DNA of 6,854 nt, from NCBI GenBank assembly GCA_003448025.1, contig DLXL01000104.1, positions 2,412-9,265 on the forward strand, written 5' to 3'. Below, one piece after another: positions 1-4,987 of this stretch (position 1 is the stretch's first letter; each line of letters opens with the position of its first letter). The notes beneath the pieces were generated by a model, which was given only the letters and a program-made list of their open reading frames with translations, searched no databases and had not been told where the DNA came from. The position numbers and the translations under genes were made by a program. Source of the DNA: Saprospirales bacterium. GTDB taxonomy: Bacteria > Bacteroidota > Bacteroidia > Chitinophagales > Saprospiraceae.

Positions 1-980
1 ACCATCCGAAGCATGTCCTTGTTCAGTGGTTTACTTTTTTCAATGGCTTCCTTAAAAGGTGTGTGGTAAATATTGTTGTTCCGAATACCCACCATAACGC
101 CTTGTTTGCCTGCTAAAAGTGCTTCAATGGCAGAGAAACCTAAAATGGAAGCAAGTACCCGGTCAAATGCACTGGGAGAGCCTCCTCTTTGCAAGTGGCC
201 TATGACGGTCACTTTGATATCGTCATAAAAATCAACGGTTTCCTCCACTTTTTTGGCTATATCATACACCGTTCCCATATGGTTTCCCTCCGCCACGATG
301 ACAATACTAAACAACTTGGCCCGTTTTGCACTTCTTTTCAATAGTTTGACCAGGTCTTCCAGGGTACTTTCTTCCTCGGGAATGAGTACGCCCCCGGCAC
401 CACCGGCAATTGCGGTGTGGAGCGCAATAAATCCGCTGTGTCGTCCCATTACTTCCACAAAGAACAACCGATTGTGGGAATCGGCAGTGTCCCGGATCTT
501 ATCTACCGCCTGAACTGCTGTATTGAGTGCAGTATCGAATCCTATGGTGAAATCTGTTCCAAATAAATCATTGTCAATGGTGCCAGGCAATCCAACCACT
601 GGGATGTCCGGGTATTCCTCCATGAATTTGATAGCGCCTGTGAATGTACCATTTCCGCCAATAGCTATGAGCGCATCAATATCGTTATCGATCAAATTCT
701 CATAAGCCTGTTTCCGGCCTTCAGGAGTCATAAATCGTTGGCTGCGTGCCGTTTTGAGCACGGTACCCCCGCGGTGAATGATGTTACCCACATCCGTGGT
801 TTCGAGTCTCTTGATATTGCCATCAATCATGCCTTCATATCCACGCATGATGCCATAAATATGCAGGTCATTATTAAATGCGTTGCGCACAATCGCACGT
901 ACTGCAGCATTCATGCCCGGGGCATCGCCACCGGAGGTAAATACTGCAACTCGTTTGATTTCTTTTAATTCTTTAGCCAT
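1..980 (-). CDS. pfkA: ATP-dependent 6-phosphofructokinase, C-terminal end cut off by the window
   Basis: Phosphorylates fructose 6-phosphate to fructose 1,6-bisphosphate, the committed step of glycolysis, in the cytosol. 326 complete codons are visible; E. coli PfkA has 320, so only a short tail is missing. Seen: the ATP-site loop SGGDAPGMN (residues 16-24), GGNGT (108-112), the catalytic loop PGTIDND (132-138, Asp136 as the base), MGR (178-180), the substrate-site Glu231 in VAEG, and GHLQRGGSP (261-269). Gly111 and the G in PGTIDND mark the ATP-dependent rather than the PPi-dependent type. Odd points: Asn110 stands where E. coli has the magnesium-binding Asp103, and the effector-site residues Arg54 and Glu187 are Thr61 and Gly196. 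The start at 980 gives MAKELKEIKRVAV; an in-frame ATG at 995 would add five residues (MKNQK), and neither has a Shine-Dalgarno sequence. It lies 98 bases after the sugar-kinase-like gene on the same strand and may be co-transcribed with it. Confidence 0.97.
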   Translation of the reverse strand, partial: MAKELKEIKRVAVFTSGGDAPGMNAAVRAIVRNAFNNDLHIYGIMRGYEGMIDGNIKRLETTDVGNIIHRGGTVLKTARSQRFMTPEGRKQAYENLIDNDIDALIAIGGNGTFTGAIKFMEEYPDIPVVGLPGTIDNDLFGTDFTIGFDTALNTAVQAVDKIRDTADSHNRLFFVEVMGRHSGFIALHTAIAGGAGGVLIPEEESTLEDLVKLLKRSAKRAKLFSIVIVAEGNHMGTVYDIAKKVEETVDFYDDIKVTVIGHLQRGGSPSAFDRVLASILGFSAIEALLAGKQGVMVGIRNNNIYHTPFKEAIEKSKPLNKDMLRM

Positions 981-1078
981 TTTTTGATTTTTCATTATTC
1001 TCAAAAGGGCGCTGCATCGAAAAAGGCTCTGTTTGAAAGGCCTGTTTCAGCACCCTGAAAAAGCAGTATTGAAACTCA
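981..1078 (-). other. Short spacer between the sugar-kinase-like gene and pfkA
   Basis: This 98-base gap separates the stop of the upstream kinase-like gene from the pfkA start at 980. I find no hairpin followed by a T-run and no TAnnTTTG box on the minus strand. Read-through from the kinase-like gene is therefore the simplest reading, although a promoter of another type cannot be excluded. It contains the alternative pfkA start codon at 995. Confidence 0.5.
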
Positions 1079-1930
1079 TTAATAGGTATCTGTAATTCCT
1101 GTATGGAATTCCGCCAGGGGATAAATAGGTTTACGAACAATCCTTCCCAAATGTAGTTTGCGTTCTTCCATCACTTTAACCAATACTTCCTGAAAATGGT
1201 GGGCTATGGAGCCCACAAAATGAACGGGTACGTGCTGATGGCCCTGATATTTACATACATGTCGATCCAGGAACTCTCCAAGGCAGGCTGCTACCAGTTT
1301 TTTTACAAATGGATGCTGGATGTTATCACCCAGGAAACGTGTAAAGGTTGCCAAATAGGCATTGGCGCCTTTTTCATAGGCACGATCTTTAATAGCATCA
1401 GCACCTTCCGGATGTGCTTTTTTGAATGCAGCATCCAGGTCAGTTGGCAATTCGCGGTAAAACCATGCACGCAATAAAGCTTTGCCTAAATGCGTGCCAC
1501 TGCCTTCGTCGCCCAGAAGCCAACCCAATGATGGTACATTATCCAGGATCTTTTCGCCATCATAATAACAGCTGTTTGATCCGGTACCCAGGATACAGGC
1601 AATTCCGGCATCATGCCCGCAAACCGCCCTGGCGGCGCCCAGCAGATCATGTTTTACTTCAATGGCAGCTTTTGGAAAAACAGACCGAAGCGCAGCTGCA
1701 ATGATTTCAGCCCTGTGCTCATCATGAACCCCGGTGCCATAAAAATAGATTTCAGTAACCTGATCAGGATTGATCTTAGGCAATAGCTGGTCTTCTATGA
1801 TGTCCCGGATTTCAGCCGTAGAATGAAAAAACGGACTAAATCCAACGGTATTTTCAAGTTGTTGGTCGCGACCGCCATGAGAAAGCAACCAGTCGCACTT
1901 TGTGGAGCCACAATCGGCAATGATGACCAT
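1079..1930 (-). CDS. BadF/BadG-type ATPase, N-acetylglucosamine-kinase-like sugar kinase
   Basis: A 283-residue protein of the actin/hexokinase (ASKHA) fold, family BadF/BadG/BcrA/BcrD; Bacteroidota members are usually annotated as N-acetylglucosamine kinase. Such enzymes transfer the ATP gamma-phosphate to an amino sugar in the cytosol. Seen: phosphate-1 motif DCGSTKCDW (6-14), HDLLGAARA (94-102) with Asp95 the probable catalytic base, phosphate-2 motif LGTGSNS (114-120), GDEGSGTHLG (140-149) typical of the sugar-site region of this family, and an adenosine-site GSIAHHF (240-246). The length fits a complete single-chain member. The start ATG at 1930 directly precedes the first strand VIIADCGST, and there is no Shine-Dalgarno sequence. 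It is followed by pfkA, so its product could feed amino-sugar or hexose phosphate into glycolysis; that is inference. The substrate cannot be read from the sequence: glucosamine, GlcNAc or another sugar is possible, and a non-kinase ATPase role is not excluded. Confidence 0.86.
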   Translation of the reverse strand: MVIIADCGSTKCDWLLSHGGRDQQLENTVGFSPFFHSTAEIRDIIEDQLLPKINPDQVTEIYFYGTGVHDEHRAEIIAAALRSVFPKAAIEVKHDLLGAARAVCGHDAGIACILGTGSNSCYYDGEKILDNVPSLGWLLGDEGSGTHLGKALLRAWFYRELPTDLDAAFKKAHPEGADAIKDRAYEKGANAYLATFTRFLGDNIQHPFVKKLVAACLGEFLDRHVCKYQGHQHVPVHFVGSIAHHFQEVLVKVMEERKLHLGRIVRKPIYPLAEFHTGITDTY

Positions 1931-1980
1931 GATTAAGCAGGATGATGTTTTAAAATCAAAAGTTTAAACGGCAGTCGGAG

Positions 1981-2008
1981 AACCGGGGAAAAGCCCGGTT
2001 ATGCCGGG
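1981..2008 (-). promoter_or_regulatory. Two overlapping, mutually exclusive hairpins in the leader of the sugar-kinase-like gene
   Basis: On the minus strand upstream of 1930, a 7-bp stem can form between AACCGGG (1981-1987) and CCCGGTT (1994-2000). A second 5-bp stem can form between CCCGG (1994-1998) and CCGGG (2004-2008). Both use bases 1994-1998, so only one can form at a time. The segment would lie in the untranslated leader if transcription starts near the candidate box at 2045-2038. An attenuator-like role is a guess; there is only a weak T-rich stretch after the second stem. Confidence 0.3.
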
Positions 2009-2037
2009 TACTTTTTGTAAAAAATACACTTTCGCTG

Positions 2038-2045
2038 CAAAAGTA
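2038..2045 (-). promoter_or_regulatory. Candidate -7 box (TACTTTTG) for the sugar-kinase-like gene
   Basis: The minus strand reads TACTTTTG, an exact match to the Bacteroidota -7 consensus TAnnTTTG, about 108 bases before the start codon at 1930. No TTTG -33 box sits at the usual distance upstream (about 2065-2070), so the match is only half a promoter. It lies after the terminator of the preceding gene, where a new promoter is needed. Confidence 0.35.
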
Positions 2046-2078
2046 GTTTTTTCCTAAAAAAGGCGACGTTTTGTTGTA

Positions 2079-2117
2079 TAAAAAAAGCGTCGGCACCAAT
2101 TAGGCGCCGACGCTTTT
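2079..2117 (-). terminator. Intrinsic terminator of the coiled-coil protein gene
   Basis: The minus strand forms a 15-bp stem (2117-2103 with 2097-2083) around a 5-base loop, followed by a run of T. The stem core is GCGTCGGC paired with GCCGACGC. One pair (2105 with 2095) is G-U on the minus strand but an A-C mismatch on the plus strand, which supports action on minus-strand transcripts. It begins 22 bases after the stop codon of the gene ending at 2140 and should separate it from the kinase-pfkA pair. Confidence 0.9.
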
Positions 2118-2139
2118 GAAGTATTTGCCGGAATGGATA

Positions 2140-3162
2140 TTATTTCAGATTGAAGTTGCCGGTACCAACCAGATAACCTTTATTGAAAATTTCAACCTGG
2201 TATTTTCCTTTTACAAAATTTTGACCAGGCTGCCAGGCGCCACAAACCTGCGTTTCGTTGTTGCTGTAGTTGCAGGTTGCAGTGGTGGTATAGCGGAATT
2301 CGCTTTCATCCCGCTTATTTTGGCTTACGCCAGAACCAAGGCTTTCAATCGTTAATGGAGCGCCGGTTGGATCAACGATACGGATGTAGAAAGTTTCTTC
2401 GCCCGCCGGAGTTACCTCATTTGCTTCTGTCATGAAGCAAATGCTCAACTTATCCACTTTTTTAGCTTTAGACTTGGTGCGCTCCTTACCGTTACCGCGC
2501 ACATCTTTTGCTTTGATTTCTACATTTTTAACACGGATGGCAGATGCAACATCTACTTTTTTGCTCAGCTGGTTGCGTTCTCCTTCCAGTGCTGTTTTTT
2601 CAGAAATCAAGGCAGCTTTTGCAGTGCCCTCTTCCTGCAAACGAGTCTGAGTCTCGTTCAGAGAAGTAGTCAACTGCTGATTTTGTGAAGTCAGTTGGGT
2701 GTTATTTTCAGTCAGAATGCCTACCTGTTTCTTCAGGTCATCAATTTCAGCAAGGAATTGATCTTTTTGGCGCTGAAGGCTGGCCATTCCGCTTTTGTAA
2801 TCTTTATTGCTGCGGATAAGTCCTGCAATCTGGTTTTTGCTTGCTTCAAGTTCAGCCAATTGCTGGTTGATTTTTGCATCCAGTTCGGCATTGATACCTT
2901 TTTGCTGCTCCAACTGCGTTACCGCTTCATTGTATTTGGCATCCAACTCTGTAAACGCCTCCTTCTGTTGTGTCAGTTCGAGGGTTGTTGCATCCAGTTG
3001 CTTACCGGTATTGAGTTTGCTCACCAACAGGAATACGCAGAGGCCGAGAAGTACGGCAATGGCCACGCCCATGATAGTGGTTACGCGTTTTTGGTTGTTG
3101 CCACCGTCTGGTGCGCCATAATTTGGGGTAGAAGGCTGATTGAAATTGGTGGGTGTGCTCAT
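2140..3162 (-). CDS. Membrane-anchored coiled-coil protein of unknown function
   Basis: I do not recognise a named family for this 340-residue protein. Visible parts in order: a polar N-terminus rich in Asn, Pro and Gly (1-26); one transmembrane helix (about 28-48, VTTIMGVAIAVLLG onward); a long Gln/Glu/Lys/Leu-rich coiled coil (about 52-204); a basic linker with KGKERTKSKAKK-like composition (about 218-236); and a C-terminal beta-rich domain (about 237-340). The N-terminus has no Lys or Arg before residue 25, then KR just before the helix, which favours an N-in, C-out single-pass topology with the coiled coil in the periplasm. The coiled coil contains ELDAK twice, 21 residues apart (72-76, 93-97), that is three heptads. 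Cys242, Cys297 and Cys307 lie in the C-terminal domain and could form a disulfide there. The start at 3162 has no Shine-Dalgarno sequence. It is a single-gene unit ended by a strong terminator. A cell-envelope scaffold role is plausible but unproven; SMC-like database labels would only reflect the coiled coil. Confidence 0.87.
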   Translation of the reverse strand: MSTPTNFNQPSTPNYGAPDGGNNQKRVTTIMGVAIAVLLGLCVFLLVSKLNTGKQLDATTLELTQQKEAFTELDAKYNEAVTQLEQQKGINAELDAKINQQLAELEASKNQIAGLIRSNKDYKSGMASLQRQKDQFLAEIDDLKKQVGILTENNTQLTSQNQQLTTSLNETQTRLQEEGTAKAALISEKTALEGERNQLSKKVDVASAIRVKNVEIKAKDVRGNGKERTKSKAKKVDKLSICFMTEANEVTPAGEETFYIRIVDPTGAPLTIESLGSGVSQNKRDESEFRYTTTATCNYSNNETQVCGAWQPGQNFVKGKYQVEIFNKGYLVGTGNFNLK

Positions 3163-3452
3163 AATTTAAAAAGAGTGAAAGGTTTACAAATGAGAGTGTG
3201 AAGTTAAACTCAAATCATAGGCCCTTTCTCAGTGAAGATGGTTGGTTAATTATAAATGTCGAAACGACGATTGTTTGTGTGAAAAGGATGCCTATTAAAC
3301 CGAATCTTGTGTTCCTTTATTGCCTTGTGTTTTATTACTTTTTGAGGTGTGTTTTTTTAAAAATAATACAATGTTTTGAAAATCAAACATTTGTGTTTGT
3401 TAAAATGTTAAAAAATATTTGCAGTGTGCATCCGTTTCTCTGCTAAATTCGG

Positions 3453-3485
3453 GGGAAACCCTACCTTTGATGCACCGGGTTTCCC
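3453..3485 (+). repeat. Perfect 9-bp inverted repeat around a -7 box
   Basis: GGGAAACCC (3453-3461) and GGGTTTCCC (3477-3485) are exact reverse complements separated by 15 bases. The 15-base spacer holds TACCTTTG (3462-3469), a perfect TAnnTTTG box. The right arm also forms a smaller alternative palindrome, CCGGG-TTT-CCCGG (3475-3487). Arms of this kind could be an operator for a dimeric regulator or an RNA hairpin in a longer transcript. The sequence does not tell which. Confidence 0.6.
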
Positions 3486-3499
3486 GGAGTCTAAATTTG
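3462..3499 (+). promoter_or_regulatory. Candidate promoter(s) of the exonuclease-rpe-permease operon
   Basis: Two exact TAnnTTTG boxes lie here: TACCTTTG (3462-3469) and TAAATTTG (3492-3499). For the second, TTTG at 3466-3469 can serve as the -33 element with a 22-base spacer, within the range described for Bacteroidota. Transcription from it would begin almost at the ATG at 3506, giving a leaderless mRNA. The first box would give a leader of about 30 bases, but it lacks a clear TTTG partner upstream. Which box is used is unknown. Confidence 0.55.
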
Positions 3500-3505
3500 A
3501 TTGCC

Positions 3506-4285
3506 ATGTCTGCTTTTGATTCCTTTGATTTATTCAATACCTTGTTTATTGATATAGAAACCGCTCCCTGTGTACAGGAGTATGAAGAATTGAATGAGGA
3601 AATGCAGGAGTTGTGGATACTTCAGTTTAAAAAGGAAGCTAAGAAAAAAGGTCATTTTTTTGACTCTGACATGAGTGCGGACGATTTAGAATTATTGGCT
3701 TCTGAAAACTTTCCTCTCATGGCTGGGCTGTCTGCCGAGTTTTCAAAAATTGTTTGCATTTCTGTAGGCTTCTTAGCAAAGACTGCAGAAGAAGGAACGC
3801 TATTGAGACTTAAATCTTTTACTAGCCATATTGAGTCCAATTTACTAGAAGATTTTTCTGAATTACTTAAAAAGTACTTCAATAACCCTGATAAACAGGC
3901 AATCTGTGGTCATAATATCAAGGAATTCGATATTCCTGTTATTTGTCGTCGACTGCTAATAAACCAATTGCCTTTTCCTAAAATGCTAGATATATCTGGC
4001 AAAAAACCTTGGGAAACTAAGCATCTACTGGATACAATGGAAATGTGGAAATTTGGAGATGCAAAAGGATTTACAACCCTACGCCTCCTGTGTGCCGTAT
4101 TTGATATTCCATCCCCAAAAGATGATATCAGCGGAGCCGATGTTGGCCAGGTTTATTGGGAAGAGCGCGATTTGGATCGCATTGCCACTTATTGTGAAAA
4201 AGACGTTTTGGCTACTGTGCAACTTTTCCTCCGTCTCAAACGGTTACCTTTGCTGCACCCCAATCAGGTGGTGACGGTTCGTTAG
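3506..4285 (+). CDS. Predicted 3'-5' exonuclease, PolB-like DEDDy family
   Basis: A 259-residue stand-alone exonuclease related to the proofreading domain of family B DNA polymerases. It is expected to remove nucleotides from DNA 3' ends using two metal ions. All four acidic ligands of the DEDD set are visible: Exo I in FIDIETAP (Asp16, Glu18), Exo II in GHNIKEFD (Asn137, Asp142) and Exo III in YCEKD (Tyr229, Asp233). The Y-x3-D spacing makes it DEDDy. No polymerase domain follows, so it is not a polymerase fragment. I start at the ATG at 3506 because FNTLFIDIE follows directly. The frame is open upstream to a TTG at 3419 and includes an ATG at 3470, but those would add unconserved-looking residues through the promoter boxes. 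By eye the gene is more AT-rich than rpe and the permease. Stop to rpe start is 12 bases, so it probably leads an operon. Its cellular role (repair or other DNA processing) is not shown by the neighbours. Confidence 0.9.
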   Translation: MSAFDSFDLFNTLFIDIETAPCVQEYEELNEEMQELWILQFKKEAKKKGHFFDSDMSADDLELLASENFPLMAGLSAEFSKIVCISVGFLAKTAEEGTLLRLKSFTSHIESNLLEDFSELLKKYFNNPDKQAICGHNIKEFDIPVICRRLLINQLPFPKMLDISGKKPWETKHLLDTMEMWKFGDAKGFTTLRLLCAVFDIPSPKDDISGADVGQVYWEERDLDRIATYCEKDVLATVQLFLRLKRLPLLHPNQVVTVR

Positions 4286-4297
4286 TCTGATCTTACT

Positions 4298-4969
4298 ATG
4301 AAAAAACATCTTATTGCCCCCTCCGTGCTGGCTGCTGATTTCGCCCGGCTGCCTGAAGAAATTGACATGGTGAACCGATCTGAAGCCGACTGGTTTCATC
4401 TGGATGTGATGGATGGCCGGTTTGTACCCAACATCACTTTCGGCATGTTTATCGTTGAAGCTATTTCCAGATTGGCCAAAAAGCCTCTGGATGTACATTT
4501 GATGATTGTTGAACCCGAAAAATACGTGGAATCCTTCCGGAAGGCCGGAGCCGAGGTAATCACTGTTCATGCAGAGACCTGTACGCACCTTCACCGCACA
4601 GTTCATCAAATCAAGGAATCCGGCGCCAAGGCCGGCGTGGCGCTTAACCCGCATACACCTGTTTCTATATTGGAAGATTTGATCGAAGACATAGATTTGG
4701 TGTGTTTGATGTCGGTTAATCCGGGTTTTGGCGGACAAAAATTCATCTATCAGAGTCTGCCCAAAACCAGAAAGCTAAAAGAGATGATTTTGACAGCAAA
4801 CGCCCAGACATTGATTGAAATTGATGGCGGGGTAGGGCTGCATAACGCAGAAAGCCTGCTGCAGGCAGGTGCGGATGTATTGGTAGCAGGCAATAGTGTG
4901 TTTGCCGCTAAAGATCCTGTAGGTACGATTTCTCAATTGAAAGCGTTTGATGCCAGATTTGATTTTTAG
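4298..4969 (+). CDS. rpe: Ribulose-phosphate 3-epimerase
   Basis: Interconverts D-ribulose 5-phosphate and D-xylulose 5-phosphate in the pentose phosphate pathway; a cytosolic (beta/alpha)8 barrel. The 223 residues match the family's usual length. Seen in order: APSVLAADF (7-15) with the substrate-contacting Ser9, HLDVMDGRFVPN (34-45), DVHLMI (65-70), MSVNPGFGGQ (138-147), EIDGGV (174-179) and AGNSVF (197-202). Metal ligands are His34, Asp36, His67 and Asp176; Asp36 and Asp176 are also the catalytic acid/base pair. All are present, so the enzyme should be active. The ATG at 4298 gives the usual MKKHLIAPS opening. There is no Shine-Dalgarno sequence. It sits 12 bases after the exonuclease and 18 bases before the permease gene, so it is most likely expressed from the same transcript. 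Confidence 0.98.
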   Translation: MKKHLIAPSVLAADFARLPEEIDMVNRSEADWFHLDVMDGRFVPNITFGMFIVEAISRLAKKPLDVHLMIVEPEKYVESFRKAGAEVITVHAETCTHLHRTVHQIKESGAKAGVALNPHTPVSILEDLIEDIDLVCLMSVNPGFGGQKFIYQSLPKTRKLKEMILTANAQTLIEIDGGVGLHNAESLLQAGADVLVAGNSVFAAKDPVGTISQLKAFDARFDF

Positions 4970-4987
4970 CGCTCGGTTTCTCTCTGC

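Larger units (their letters stand above)
3163..3505. other. AT-rich divergent intergenic region without a gene
   Basis: This stretch lies between two divergent genes and must carry both their promoters. Toward the minus-strand gene I see only an imperfect box (TATGATTTG, plus-strand 3211-3219, one base too long for TAnnTTTG) and no -33 partner. The middle (about 3300-3420) is very AT-rich with A and T runs. An imperfect inverted repeat pairs AATGTTTTGA (3370-3379) with TCAAACATT (3383-3391). The right end carries the exonuclease promoter region, listed separately. An open frame across 3198-3446 begins with GTG, has no recognisable motif and is probably chance. Confidence 0.7.

Noticed and set aside
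1..980. PPi-dependent phosphofructokinase as an alternative identity
   Set aside because: The key residues are Gly in GGNG and Gly in PGTIDND; PPi-dependent enzymes carry Asp and Lys at these places.
2695..3201. Plus-strand open frame of 168 codons opposite the coiled-coil gene
   Set aside because: Its Phe- and Leu-rich translation is the complement of Gln/Lys/Glu-rich coiled-coil codons; the minus-strand gene has a matching terminator.
3370..3391. Imperfect inverted repeat in the AT-rich spacer as a terminator or operator
   Set aside because: One arm has an extra base, the composition is nearly all A and T, and such repeats arise easily by chance; no gene ends here.
3198..3446. Plus-strand open frame of 82 codons in the divergent intergenic region
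   Set aside because: It starts with GTG, has no ribosome site or recognised motif, is rich in Phe, Val and Cys as expected from AT-rich noncoding DNA, and runs into the promoter area of the exonuclease.
3419..3505. Upstream extension of the exonuclease frame to TTG at 3419 or ATG at 3470
   Set aside because: The added residues cross two -7 boxes and an inverted repeat, and the conserved exonuclease fold begins just after the ATG at 3506.
4244..4738. Minus-strand open frame of 164 codons opposite rpe
   Set aside because: It lies antisense to a gene with every rpe motif intact; the His- and Gln-rich translation is a shadow of that coding sequence.
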